The translations under genes were made by a program, and so were the position numbers. 64,000 bases of DNA, from positions 80,351,501 through 80,415,500 of the forward strand of contig CM042028.1 of assembly GCA_023525975.1 (NCBI GenBank), given 5' to 3'. Below, one piece after another: positions 22,889 through 35,181 of the stretch; positions within the stretch are counted from its first letter, which is position 1; each line of letters starts with the position of its first letter. The notes beneath the pieces are model-generated. The model saw only the letters and a list, made by a program, of their open reading frames with translations, searched no databases and was not told the origin of the DNA. The stretch comes from Smallanthus sonchifolius (Eukaryota; Streptophyta; Magnoliopsida; Asterales; Asteraceae).

Positions 22889-24976
22889 CTAAAGATGTGC
22901 GATTAAATCAAACGAGCAATCTGAATCCGTTGAACGCTCGTCTTCCCATGGGTCATGGTACCTCAAGCGCTCGTCATCAGTTTTCTCGTCTTCATAATTA
23001 GGTTCGTATTCTGCTCCAGGGTCAGTGATGTGTCCATCCTCTGAATTAGGGACGTGCTCGTCCCCAATTTGTAGTTGGCCGAAGACTTGGTCGAATGCAC
23101 AGTTCCATTCTTCATCCGTCCATGTCAATGGTTAATCAGCAGGAGGCGAAGGATTTGCAGGTCTTACAGGTTCAACCGGAGAAGGTGGGTTTGCTGGGCG
23201 TACAGGTTCAAACAGAGGTGGTGGGTTTGCTGGGCGTACATGTTCAACCGGAGGTGGTGAGCTTGCTGGGCGTATTGTGTCACACCCCGTCTCAGGCACC
23301 CCCTGGACGTGTGCGACTATCGATTGGTATCACTTGCTTTAATTTCAGAGTCTTTGTAAATATAGCGGAAGTCTTTCTCAAAAGGATCGTTTCAACATTC
23401 TTTCAACCTCAAGGGGTGTATTGGTAAATATCAAAACTCAGTTGGAAGACAAAAGTTTTATATTTACGTTATAAACATAGGGTCTTAAATACCCTCCTTG
23501 ATTTGATTACAAAACATGGTTTGAAATCAAATACATATAAGCCACTGGAAATAGTACAACCCAGGTTTGATCAATTCCCTGGTCCTATCTCCTTTTCATC
23601 TTTTAAGGATTTCCCTTTCCACGAGTCCTGAGAATCCTACGTGGATTTCATCCTTTTCTTTTCATGGGTCAGATTTCATATATGCCCGCCCTTATTCCTT
23701 TTTCCATCATATTTTATTGATTTCCCGAAAACATTTTGAAAATGAAACGTCAGCGCGAACGTCAGTGAATACAACTATCTTGACACTAAAAAGAATTTGA
23801 CACAAACAAGTATTAATTTGATAATCACAACTTCATTGTTCAATCTACACATTCAGCAGGCCCTCATATCCTGACTATTGCACCACTCTATACACTGGTA
23901 GTATGTCTTTATAACAACGGGGACTCATGTCTCCTCATTTGTTAAAAAGGGAAGTACCAGCCGCGATCCGAGACTTTCACCCGTGACCCGTGTATCCCTT
24001 GCAAGTTTTACATATACCTATGACCCGAATGCTTTTACGTAGGTGAACAGCATTATTCCCTTAACCTTTATTTGGCCATTTTCGTAAATAAAATGTTTGA
24101 CACAAGTTTTTAAAGAGATAAAGTATTCACCTTGTTTTAGTGGAATGAGCCTTTAGAGTCGAAAGCTTATTGTCTAGCTTCTAAACTTGATTTCTCTAGC
24201 TTAACAGCACTTCTACAAGCTTTTCGTCTTAGTCTGGGCACTACGATGAGCGGGAGTTGACCGGAATCGTCAGAACCGTCTTAGGGATCACCTGGAACGA
24301 GTTTTGAAAATGAGAATCGTGTTTGGGATGAAGAAATCGACTGAGATCGTCCAACTATTTATAGGCTGAGTTCTGGGTCCATGTCGGACCGTTATCAAAG
24401 GGATGTCGGTCCGACATCCAGCTATGCCCACGTCAGCCTTAAATGTCAACTCCTGATTGGACCGCACATGTTTTTGGTGCATGTCGGACCGTTATGAGGA
24501 CCATGTCGATCCGACATCTTGACTTACGTCCCATCAATAGAGCTGAGTCATTGGACGCGTAGCAACACCATAAATTGCGGCTGAGAGGAGGTTTACGGGC
24601 CGTTATGGATTGATGTCGGTCCGATAACCGACCTATCCTTCCATTGCGGACCGCTATGAGAATGGATATCGGTCCGATATCTAACTGATCTTCGCCTCGG
24701 TCCGATATCAACATCCTTATTCACTTTGGACCGATATGAAAGTGATGTCGGTCCGATATCTAGCTATTTTCATAATTTTTTTTCATTTTCAACCCTAGAC
24801 TTATGTACTTTAGATACAACAAGCTCTTAAGGTTCTAACCTTGGCATTTCTTGGACATTTTTATGGCAAGTGTTACATATTGGTTCAATCGAAAAAGGGT
24901 ATCCTCCACCCATATTTGAGAAGTAAAATATAATCTTTGGACTGAAAATTGAAGATGGTGAATGAGATGAAGACAT
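22889..24976 (-). pseudogene. Harbinger-associated second ORF, interrupted by an LTR
   Basis: Minus strand from ATG at 24976 (MSSSHSPSSIFSPK...). The frame reads to the LTR insertion at 24877 and resumes at 23277 in the same frame once the LTR and one TATTG copy are ignored. It then carries three to four imperfect 11-residue repeats of the form PVEPVRPANPP (23277-23140), encoded by 33-bp DNA repeats. A TAA at 23132-23134 breaks the frame; the acidic tail (TWTDEEWNCAFDQVFGQ...) follows to 22889. WTDEEW recalls the start of a MYB/SANT domain, as in Harbinger ORF1 proteins, but the rest of that domain is not evident. Function as a transposition accessory protein is inferred from position only. 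Confidence 0.55.
23278..24877 (+). mobile_element. Solo LTR, gypsy-type, 1600 bp, TSD TATTG
   Basis: Begins TGTCACACCCCG and ends GGCAAGTGTTACA, flanked on both sides by TATTG (23273-23277, 24878-24882): a perfect 5-bp duplication. The TGTCACACCCC start and TGTTACA end are typical of plant Ty3/gypsy chromovirus LTRs. A TATA-like CTATTTATAGG lies at about 24354. Just downstream is a set of short palindromes built on ATGTCGGTCCGACAT and GATATCGGTCCGATATC (24380-24765). No internal region remains, so this is the product of LTR-LTR recombination. Confidence 0.88.
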
Positions 24977-25059
24977 TGTGGTATTTATAGGGCATTTATA
25001 CGCATTTGAAACTATCCGTTTGAAAAAAAGTAGTCGTTGGTAACTAGCCGTTAGAAAAT

Positions 25060-25280
25060 ATTTAAAAACACTTTTTTTCTAACGGTAATATTAATTAAAA
25101 TTTTTTTTTCTAACGGTAATATTAATTTAAATTTTTTTTTCTAACGGTAATATTATTTTAAAAATAATTTTTTTTGTAACGGTAATATTAAATTAATATA
25201 TTTTTTTTCTAACGGTCATATTTTTTTATGTTTTGTCCATACCCTAACGGCTAGTTTTATGTTTTGTCCTTATCTTAACG
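25060..25280. repeat. Tandem AACGG repeats between the divergent Harbinger ORFs
   Basis: Five units of about 35-45 bp, each with TTTTTTTCTAACGGTAATATT or a close variant (third and fourth diverged), then two units with CTAACGGCTAG. They lie midway between the two divergent start codons, where subterminal transposase sites or a bidirectional promoter could be. Confidence 0.7.
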
Positions 25281-25384
25281 GCTAGTTTTTCATATCTAGT
25301 TATAAATACCACTATAAACCTCAACCAAATTTACATCCAACTTTCTCATCATACATTTCATTCATTCAATCCATATAATTCAAA

Positions 25385-26680
25385 ATGGCCTCCCGTGATG
25401 AGCAAATGCCGGTAAATATTCCGCAAATGCTCACACAACAATTTCAAAGTATTATTTCCGATGATGTGGAAGATCTCGCCATGCAGTTGTTTGAGCTTGA
25501 CCCTTATGAAAAGCCAAGTTCTTCCCAACGAAATAAGAAACGTAAAGAAATACATAGAGGCCGTAAGGATGCTGACGCACGCTTGTGGAACAATTACTTT
25601 GCTCCAAGCCCGGTGTTTGATGAGACTTTCTTTAGACGACGATTTAGGATGAGAGTATCACTTTTCAATCGCATTGTCGCAGGTATATCTGAAGTAGGTA
25701 AATCTTCACACTATAAATATTTTACACAAATATATGATGTTGTGGGTAGAAAAGGTCTATCACCAAGACAAAAATGCACAAGTGCCATATGGCACTCCAG
25801 CTGACCTATGCGATATATACGCATTGGTGGAAGTACTGCCCTCGAGTGTCTACACAAGTTTTGTAGGTCTGTTGTAGAGGTTTATTCTGCAGTATATCTA
25901 AGAAGGTCAAATCAAAATGACATTCACCGGTTACTAGAGGAGCATTCAGTTGTGCACGGGTTCCCTGGAATGCTTGGAAGCATTGATTGTATGCATTGGA
26001 GTTGGAGAAATTGCCTAACTGCATGGAGAGGTCAATATACTCGTGGTGATCATGGGCATCCAACCGTTATGCTGGAGGCAGTTGCATCACACGATCTCTG
26101 GATTTGGCATGCATTCTTTGGAGTTGCAGGATCAAACAATGATATCAATGTGCTTAATCAGTCCCCAGTATTTAATCAAATATTAGAGGGGAATGCACCG
26201 GAGTGTAACTTTACAGTGAATGGGAATGTGTACAACAAAGGGTACTATCTAGCGGATGACATTTATCCAGAATGGGCAACACTAGTAAAGAGTTTCACGT
26301 ATCCACGGGAAAATAATTTGAAAATGAAGTTGCTCAAAAAAAGTCAAGAGTCTGCAAGAAAAGATGTGGAGAGAGCCTTCGGTGTCCTTCGAGCAAGGTG
26401 GGGAATTATACAAGGTTCAACAAGATCTTCTACCTTACCAATGTTAGGTGATATAATGCGTACATGTATTATACTACATAATATGCTTGTAGAAGATGAA
26501 GGTGCGGCCATAACTAATTGGTCACGTGAAGAACACGAACCTGCTTTACCAAGCTATAATAATGGAGCACCGTCACAATTTCAAACACATCTAGAGAGGT
26601 TCAGAGACTTACATAGCCAAGAGGCTCACCATGCACTACGAAGCGATCTAGTAGAACATATTTGGACGAACAGTGAGTAG
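25385..26680 (+). pseudogene. PIF/Harbinger transposase (HARBI1-like)
   Basis: Two blocks. 25385-25804 encodes the N-terminal helical part (MASRDEQMPV...; FRRRFRMRVSLFNRI is typical), and 25808-26680 (290 codons) the DDE_4 catalytic domain. In the latter, HGFPGMLGSIDCMHWSWRNC contains the first catalytic Asp, and GSNNDINVLNQSPVF and the YYLADDIYPEW motif the second; VERAFGVLRARWGI supplies the Glu region. Between the blocks (about 25785-25815) the expected GTPADLCDIY segment is readable only in a third frame, so two small indels disrupt the gene. The C-terminus (HHALRSDLVEHIW) is complete. A TATA-like TATAAATA precedes the gene near 25301. It would bind and cut its own ends; here it is probably inactive. 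Confidence 0.85.
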
Positions 26681-27034
26681 CTTATTTGTGTTTTCTAAAT
26701 ATTAACATTGTATTGTCGTTTGATTTTAATGTTTTAGGTTGTTGTTGTTTTTATTTAATTTAATGTAATTTTAATTTTTTTTAATTATTTAGTTATTTAA
26801 TTATTTATTAATTTAAATTATTTCATCACTAATAATAATTTAAATAAAAAAAGATGATGTGAAAATAATGAGGTTGTTTGTGGGAAGGATGAGTATGGTA
26901 GTGTTGGGGGTAAAAAGAGTTTGTGGGAAGGATTGGTAAAAAGCTGATGTGGCATGCTGAATAAGACTGTTTGTGGGAATGATGACTGTCAGCGTTGCGG
27001 GCAGTCTAAGTAGTTCAATAGACGTTCTTCTGAT

Positions 27035-27140
27035 CCAATGGCATTGATGATTATACCTTATAAAAATGGTGTGGAATCAAATCATGTGACTGGCAGGTTA
27101 GATGGTATTTAGGAGGAAAAAATTTGTTGTTAAAAAAAAA
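27035..27140 (+). repeat. SINE-like sequence, copy a
   Basis: CCTTATAAAAATGGTGTGG...AATCAAATCATG...TTTGTTGTTAAAAAAAAA parallels the copy at 27425 over its 3' half; 5' part not recognisable. Confidence 0.45.
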
Positions 27141-27424
27141 TAAATGGACCAATAGTTTAGGCTCGGGCAAATCGGTTTATCGAGTTATGTTATGTTATTT
27201 TTATTTTTAAGACACATGTTTTAAAATTTTATTTAATATTAAACTATTTAATTTTTGTTATACCGTATAATTAAGTCTTTAATTTATAAATTAAAGAGTG
27301 TATTTTATAATGTGGAAAAAAATCATTAATATCGTATTATTTTATGTCTAAGATATGGCGTGTATAGCATTGACTATTAAGATACAAGTGTTAACCGTAG
27401 CTAATTAACTTATGACTCATGACG

Positions 27425-27538
27425 GCTTAGTAGTCTAGTGGTATGGTGTTTGCCCCTTATAAAAGTTGTGTGTGTTTAAATCTTTGCAAGTGCAATATTA
27501 AATGATATTTAGATGTAGAAAATTGATGTTAAAAAAAA
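27425..27538 (+). repeat. tRNA-derived SINE, copy b
   Basis: TTAGTAGTCTAGTGGTATGG fits a pol III A box (TAGTCTAGTGG); a degenerate B box (TTTAAATC) follows about 45 bp later, then a body ending TTGATGTTAAAAAAAA. No tRNA cloverleaf is intact, so SINE and not tRNA gene. Confidence 0.6.
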
Positions 27539-28024
27539 GCTAATTATATGACTTGATTTAACACACTTTTATTAAAAGAACACAATTATCTCACTCATTT
27601 TTATATGTTATCTAACCTTACTAAATTTGCTCATTTGTTATCTTGTTAATTACCAAAGTAAATGTTCTGGTTACTACAAAGATCTTCGAATGCGAATGTT
27701 GAGAGAAGCATCCTCGTATGAATGAAAGTTTTGAAGTGCTAAAAAACATAATTCTTAAAAGGAGAAACAACAACATGAATTAATGGATCAATTTTTTCAC
27801 TCTCTCTAGAAACAATATCCGATGAGAGAGAGAGAGAGAGAGAGGTTGCTTTTGGGGGCCAATGTGGTGTTAAAGAAGTGTGGCAAATGAGTTTAAAGAA
27901 AAAGGGAAGTTTGATGAAGAAGACAAGAGAGAGATAGAAAAGTGGATTATGGGGTTTTATGGGAGAAACCCCTAATAAGAGTCTTGTGTACTTTGGGAAA
28001 AGTTAAAGATTTTGAACCAAGATA
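27539..28024. other. Intergenic, with (GA)n run
   Basis: Contains a (GA)n tract at 27824-27843 and purine-rich flank. No coding sequence supported. Confidence 0.4.
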
Positions 28025-29174
28025 CACTAGTAGAGAACTAATTTTTTAAAGCGGTTAATTTGATTATTTAAAGCTGTTTTAAACCGCTCTAAAAAATAGG
28101 GTAGATTTTTTTAAGCGGTTGTTTTTAAAGCGGTTTTGTAACAACCGCTCTAAACAAACCCACTACAAAACAAGAATCAATTACCACCGTCATCGCCGGA
28201 GTTCTGTCGATGAACTCATCTAGCTCGCTATATCATGATGAAATAAACTAGAAAAGAATCCTCAAAACAATTTCAAATCAAACCATGAATCAAAACCTGA
28301 TGAAATTAACTAAAGAATAAGATAACAATCCATGGTATTCATCAACCAAACCCTGAACAGTCAGCAAACCCTAGTAACAAAATACAAGATCTGGCGAAAA
28401 AGAAAACGAAAATGGAACAAAATAACCTAATTGTTAACGGGTCATCTGTTAACGGAATAAAAATCGTGGATTCTTCATGTGTTGGTGATGCTAGCGACGG
28501 CGGTTGAGGCTAGTGGTGGAGGTGGTAGTGGGGAGGCCACGGTGGTGGTAGTGGTGGAGATCGACATTGTCGATGTTCTCGTTGTTCTTCACCACTACGG
28601 TGGTGGCAATGGCGACTGTTCTGCACCATCATCATCGGCTTCATCTTTTTGAGAAACTGGATCCAAACCATCTTCGCCATAGCGGTTCTTCACCACCACC
28701 GGCATCCTTTTCCGTTTTCACCATCACCTGCCTCCGACGTCTCTTCATTGGTTCCACCATCGTCTTCATCTTTTGAGAATCTGGATCGAAAAATTTTGAG
28801 ATCTGGTTTGACTTGGTTAGAGAAGAGTAAGAGTTTTCAGATCTAGTTTGAACTCGGCAGAGAAGAGAGAGAGAGAGTTGTACGAGTAAATGAAAGTAAC
28901 TTTTGAGCAGAATCTTTTTAATGACTTTCTGATGGTTTTACCCATTTTTGAGGCGGTTTTGCCTTCTATTTTTTGAGGCGGTTCACTTAAACCGTTCTAA
29001 AAGATTATTTTTTATAGCGTTTTCTTCAAACCGCTTTAAAAAACACATTTTTTGTGGCGGTTTGTACTTTTAGAGCGGTTTATGTTTTTGAAAACTTTTT
29101 TTGAAACGGTTTTTGTTAAAACCGCTTTAAAAAATAATTTTTAACCGCTTCAAATAATCAAGTGTGTACCATTG
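28025..29174. mobile_element. Non-autonomous CACTA-like element
   Basis: 1150 bp flanked by ATA on both sides (28022-28024, 29175-29177), the 3-bp duplication of CACTA elements. Left end CACTAGTAGA; right end inverted reads CAATGGTACA, a diverged match. Both subterminal zones are packed with direct and inverted AAAGCGGTTT/AAACCGCTTT words (about 28045-28165 and 28945-29155), as CACTA transposases require. The middle is GGTGGTGG-rich with small frames that show no domain. Confidence 0.7.
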
Positions 29175-29372
29175 ATAAGTCCTACTTATTGTCTACTCTA
29201 CGAGGATCTATTTTTTTCCCTTTTTAATATATTTATTTTTAATTATTTAATATATATATAACAAGGATCAAATAGGAAAATAGTTTTTTCGTGCGAAGTT
29301 GATCGAGAACATTAATCAGGTTTTTTCGATAGCTAAGATGGAGTGAGTGGCAAAACCATGACTTTAGCGTAG

Positions 29373-32300
29373 TGATGCGTAGTGTTTTAATATATAAAAA
29401 TATAATAAATATATTTTAGGATGATTTTACGAGATCAAGTTTTAAATTTATAAAATGATAATTACTTTAACTTAAAAACACACACAATAGGCAAGTGTAC
29501 ATATCGCAGCGTAATATAGTTTAGGTAAAAACCAAGTATCGAACCAATGGACACGGTCGAATTCCAATACTCAACTTTTGTTAACGTTTAGCCGGTTTAA
29601 TTAGTGAGTGAGTTTTGTGTGCTTGTGGAACAGGAAAGTAAATGACAGAAAAGTAAATGTCGGTAAAGTAAATAGCAGAAAAGTAAAAACGTGCATGAAG
29701 TGTTTAACAGAAATGTAACGGACAGAATAGTAAATAACAGGAAAGTAAATATGTCGGAAATGATCAGGCTACGAATAGTATTGCTTTGGGTTTTGAATCC
29801 GCTTGGTACGTGATAATGTTAAGTTGACTAATCCAGTGATATGACTACTACAAATGTGTGACCCGGGTCACCGCTAGAGCCTCGTCCTCACGATATTTGA
29901 TTTGCAAATTTAAAAGCTTTAACAAGTGGTAGTGCCTCCCGTTAAAGACAACAATTACTCTCAACCCATCGAATGGTCATCTCCGGGTTGGTTTAAGACA
30001 TCGAACGTAAAATGCTTTGTATTAGAGTTAAATAGGTGATTATATCTTGCTCACCGGGAGGCGGTGTAACAATGAGACCAAATATAAAGATGTACTGTTC
30101 CCAACATGAGTTCACCAATTCTTGGTTGCATAATAAGTTCGTATAAAGATGTACGACCTTAATAGTGTTAACCAAGCCTTGGCTTATCAATCTCTACTTG
30201 TATAAAGACGTACAAGCGTTAAGAGAAGTTTGATTAAAAATGTTTTACATTTTAAAAATCAAGAACACTCACAAATATAAAGACGGATTTAGACAATAAT
30301 AAAAGCCCACCAAAATGGTGGTTTTAAGGACGAATAGTTAAAGACATAAACACATCACTTGGATTAATACGTTAAACATTAACATGCACCAAACTTCATC
30401 TTCACCCTAGCAATACAAAGATTTTAGCCACGAATGGCCATACTAACTAGCATAACGCTGAGTTTCGTAAGCTCCCCTATTGCGGAACAAGGTGGAAGAG
30501 CCCCTTCACTCACTACTCTCTACTCTAACTATGAAATACACTCTCAAATGAGGTTTAGATGGCTGTTCTAAGATGTGGATGGGTGTATGGAATGAAGAAC
30601 TCAAACTATCTATTTATAGGCTTCAAAATGAGCAATGCACGAGCGTGCAAACACCTCGGGAATCAAACAAGGTACAAAGGACGATGTACCAGAGCCTGGG
30701 GAGGCTGGACAGCGGTTGCACGACCGTGCATGGCATTGCATGGTCGTGCAATGCCCTGCCAGCTCCCTTGGCTCGTCTTTTAGCTACTTGTTTGACTATG
30801 TTGACCTAGTTTGACTTCTAGGGGGTTGATGCGTAATGTTTTAATATGTAAAAATATAATAAATATATTTTTAAGATGGTCTTATGAGATCAGGTTTTAA
30901 ATTTATAAAATGATAATTACTTTAACTTAAAACACACACAATAGGCAAGTGTACCTATCGCAACGTAATATAGTTTAGGTAAGAACCAAATATCGAACCA
31001 ACGGACACGGTCGAATTCCAATACTCAACTTTTGTTAACGTTTAGCCTGTTTAATTAGTGAGTGAGTTTTGTGCTTGTAGAACAGGAAAGTAAATGACAG
31101 AAAAGTAAATGGCGATAAAGTAAATAGCATAAAAGTAAAAAGTGCGTGAAGTGTGTAACAGAAATGTAACGAACAGAATAATAAATAACATGAAAGTAAA
31201 TAGGTCAGAAATGATTAGGTTACGAATAATATTGCTTTGGGTTTCGAATCTGTTTGGTACGTGATAATGTTAAGTTGACTAATCCAGTGATATGACTACT
31301 TCAAATGTGTGACCCGGGTCACTGCTGGAGCCTCGTCCTCACGATATTTGATTCGCAAATTTAAAAGCTTTAACAAGTGGTAGTGCCTCCCGTTAAGGAC
31401 AACAATTACCCTCAACTCTTCGAATGGTTATCTCTGGGTTGGTTTAAGACATCGGACGTAAAATGCTTTATATTAGAGTTAAATATGTGATTATATTTTG
31501 CTCACCGGGAGGCAGTGTAACAATGGGACTAAGTATAAAGACGTACCGTTCCCGACATGAGTTCACCAATTCTTGGTCGCATAATAAGTTCGTATAAAGA
31601 CGTACGACGTTACTAGTGTTGACCAAGCCTTAGCTTATCAATCTCTACTTGTATAAAGACGTACAAGCTTCAAGAGAAGTTTGATTAAAAAGGTTTATTA
31701 CTTTAAAAATCAAGAACACTCACAAATATAAAAACGGATTTAGACAATAATAAAAGTCCACCAAAATAGTGGTTTTAAGGACGAATAGTTAAAGACATAA
31801 ACACATCACTTGGATTAATACGTTAAACATTAACATGCACCAAACTTCATCTTCACCATAGCAATACAAAGAGTCTAGCCACGAATGGCCATACTAACTA
31901 GCATAATATTGAGTTTCGTAGGCTCCCCTATTGCGGAACAAGGAGGAAGAGCCCCTCCGCTCACTACTCTCTACTCTAACTACGACTGCACTCTCAAACG
32001 AGGTCTGGATGGGTGTTCTTTGATCTGAATTGGTGTGTAGAATGAAGAACCCAAGCCTCCTATTTATAGGCCTCAAAATGAGCAATGCATGGCCGTGCAT
32101 TGGATTGCACTGGCGTGCAAATACCTCGGGAATCAAACAGGGTACAAAGGACATTGTACTAGAGCCTTGGGGAGCAAGGAGGCCATTGCACGGCCGTGCA
32201 ATGGGATGTACAGTCGTGCATCCCTCCCTTGTTTCCATGTTTCGTCTTTTAGCTGCTGGTTGACTTATTGTTGACCTGGTTTGACTTCTTGGGGGTCAAT

Positions 32301-32703
32301 GCTCGGGTTTGGTCTTTCAAAAGCTTGATTTCTTCATGTTTTAAGCTGGTTTTTGCTTTGTTTATCTTGGAGCACCGAATAACCTGCAATTGTGAAATAT
32401 TAACGTTTTAAGTATCAATTGCAAGGTTATTAATCAATTAGTACCATAATATGGGGATTATTATGCATGCAAAACATGTATAATTTAGGACATATCAGGG
32501 GTCAATGCTCGGGTTTGGTCCTCCAAAAGCTTGATTTCTTCACGTTTTAAGCTGGTTTTTGCTTTGTTTATTTTGGAGCACCGAATAACCTGCAATTGTA
32601 ATATATTAACGTTTTAAGTATCAATTGTAAGGTTATTAATCAATTAGTACCATAATATGAGGATTATTACGCATACAAAACATGTATAATTTAGGACATA
32701 TTA
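29373..32703 (+). mobile_element. Outer solo LTR, interrupted by a second copy of itself
   Basis: 29373-30826 and 32503-32703 together make one copy of the same ~1.67-kb sequence as the inner element. It starts TGATGCGTAGTG and ends GACATATTA (the expected CA end changed to TA). Possible duplication CGTAG (29368-29372) / CATAG (32704-32708), differing by one transition. TATA-like CTATTTATAGG at about 30609 is followed by GCACGAGCGTGC- and GCACGACCGTGC-type palindromes. Confidence 0.7.
30827..32497 (+). mobile_element. Inner solo LTR, 1671 bp, TSD GGGGT
   Basis: Starts TGATGCGTAATG, ends AGGACATATCA (TG...CA, TGAT/ATCA inverted), flanked by GGGGT at 30822-30826 and 32498-32502. Identity to the outer copy is high by eye at an offset of about 1452 bp. 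It carries TATA-like CTATTTATAGG near 32057, then palindromes ATGGCCGTGCATT, TGCACGGCCGTGCA (about 32187) and relatives. No coding capacity; the family is not recognised. Confidence 0.8.
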
Positions 32704-32708
32704 CATAG

Positions 32709-35178
32709 TTATATATAGGTTGCACAATTATATTGTGTAATTATAAGGACGTATAATTATTACAACTAATAATATTAAAATCGAGAAATGTCGAAGACCA
32801 TCGAAAAGGCACTTCATCAATGAAGATTTTCATGTCATAAAATATATGATTGGTGGGACATGTTCGATTAAGAACTATAATTTTGACGAGAACCAAAATA
32901 TCAATTCATTCCTACATAAATGCATACATGCATCCTTACTTCATATATGCACAAATATACATGCATCCTTACATTTATGTAGTAATGCATGGTTCTCGCC
33001 AAAATTATGGTTATTAATTGAACATGTCCCTATGATTGGTTACCTAACAAGAAAAAAAAAATCCTCTATTAATGTTTGATTTTGTGTTCGATTTTGTGAT
33101 GTATTTTATATAGATAAGTTTTTTTTTAAATTTATTTTTAAAAAGGGATTTTGGTAATTCTCTATGTATCTAAAATATTCTTAAAGAAAAACATATAGCT
33201 GTATACGGACTTAGTTTATTTATATTGTGCAATTAAATTACATTTAAACTTTAAAAAACCATTTAAATTATTTTTATTTCTTAAATATAAATGTTAGTAT
33301 TTTTCGAGTTCATTAAGTTGGGTATTCAAGGAAGATGGAACCGAGTGAATATAAAAAGATGGCTAGAGTCCAAAAGGCACATGCAACTCTAATTGATCAT
33401 ATGATGATAAATGATTCAGTAAATACTATGATGATAATTGATCATATGATTGATTCAGTAAAACTGATTTGATTGTGATATAAAGAAAATAAATTTGATT
33501 CAATAAAATGTACACAATTGCCTTGCACAATAATGGGCTTGGCTTAGCCCATTTACCTGTAATCAGAGAAGGTAGATTGTAATTGTATGGACTATGAGGA
33601 GTTATTACATGAATACTTTAAGTGTAGTTAATACTATATATTTTTGGTTATTGTCATATGATGATAAATGCTTAGTTTGATGTCTTCATCATAACAAAGT
33701 GTCGGTTTTTAAAAACCTTTTATTTGTATTCTATATTACTTCTCGAAAAATGATTTAAGACCTTTTTTTTTAAACACGAAAGCATTCATAAACATTAACA
33801 TTGATTTCACATATACATAAATTTCATAACTTTATAATATTAAGAATTAATTACACAGATGTCTCATATGGTTTACACGAATTTCACTATTTGTCTCTAG
33901 CTTTAGGAAACTACAAGTTCAGACCAATAGTTTACACGAACGTAACAAATTTGGCCCATGACGTTAAATTACTCTATTAAATATGTGTGAAAATGAATAA
34001 ATCAGATTTAATGAGCGGAAGCGGTTGTATAATTATACTTTCGACGATTAACCGAAAGATCAACACTTTGGTTCAACGAGCGCCTCGCTAGTGACAGAAC
34101 ACAAACCCGCAAAAACAAAACGTCAAACGATTTGCGCAAACCGGCAGTGGCGGCGACGGAGCTCGACGGCGGCGAGGGTGGCGCTACCCCGGTGGTACGG
34201 CGACGGATGGAAAACCGAGGGGGGGGGGGGTTCTCCTTTTGAGCAAGTATCATGTGGAGACAACAAGTCTCTTTAGGGTTTGCAGTTAAGGTTATATTTA
34301 TAACCCATTAACTTACAAATTGCACCCTTGTGGTATTAACATTTAATCCCCAGTTAATTAACTATTAATTACTATTAACCCTCGTAATTTAACTAATTAC
34401 AAATACTCAGTAAAACTTAAACCCTTAATGTTTAACACTTAAACATTTAATCCTCCACATATAATTATTTCTCTAAATAATTAATTACCGAACAAACCGA
34501 TAATATATTTCATTAAATATTTACTCACCGAATTATAAAACCGTATATCGTGAACTATAATGTTTACGACTAAACATTATTAATTGTTTGTTGTCCAAAG
34601 TGTAACTCTTTGGATCGTACCTCGATAGTAACGTTAATTTAATCGACCAACAGACATCCTATATCCAACAATCATGAGAGAGGTATGGTGAATGGTGAGG
34701 AAGAAGAAGACCATTAATATTAATACAAAGTGAAGTTGGGTATGGGTTTATAATAACATCAATAGGTATCTCGTTTAATATAATACACTATAACGAGTTA
34801 ATCGAAGATAAAGTGTTTGATCAATTTAAAACATACAGGATATGTAAATAGGAGGTGGGGGCGTAATACAGGAGGGTTCGTTGACCGTACGGCCGGATAG
34901 AATAGAATAGTGGAAAGAGCACCTAACAGTGACAGTTTTTTTTTTAATACTTTGACCCCTCAATATATCGTCGTAGCTGAAAGAAACAAAGAAGGGTGAA
35001 GAAAATGTGATTGCAATCTTCTTCTTCTTCGGCCGACAGAGATGGCGGAAACGGTGGCTCTGTTGAGTGGTGTTATTAGGTTTAGGTGAATGAAAGAGAC
35101 GAAATGATTGTTTGTCGTATTTATTCTTTTTATTTCCTGGGCCATTTAAAGTTTATTCAAGTGGCCCAAATCAAAGCC
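32709..35178. other. Intergenic repeats without a gene
   Basis: 33343-33480 has a short tandem duplication (GATCATATGATGATAAATGATTCAG type). 33842-33990 resembles one arm of the foldback element at 44158-45148 (ATTACACAGATGTCTC...GTTTACACGAATTTCAC). A poly-G run is at 34219-34228. Around 35042 a tiny frame (MAETVALLSGVIRF) could be a gene relic but is too short to call. Confidence 0.4.
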
Positions 35179-35181
35179 TAA

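Larger units (their letters stand above)
22509..27006 (+). mobile_element. PIF/Harbinger DNA transposon, two divergent ORFs, split by a solo LTR
   Basis: Flanked by TAA on both sides (22506-22508, 27007-27009), the 3-bp duplication of PIF/Harbinger. The ends (GGTGGTCTCCAACG and, inverted, GACTGCCCGCAACG) share a CAACG core but are diverged, so the boundaries are probable and not certain. A transposase gene runs rightwards (25385-26680) and a second ORF leftwards (24976-22889), away from a shared AT-rich centre with tandem AACGG repeats. Removing the 1600-bp LTR and one target duplication leaves about 2.9 kb. Confidence 0.7.

Noticed and set aside
23095..23427. Plus-strand frame with LLGVQVQ repeats
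   Set aside because: Shadow of the minus-strand PVEPVRPANPP repeats, and it runs into the inserted LTR.
29373..32703. Simple 1.45-kb tandem duplication
   Set aside because: GGGGT target duplications and TG...CA ends show one copy inserted into the other.
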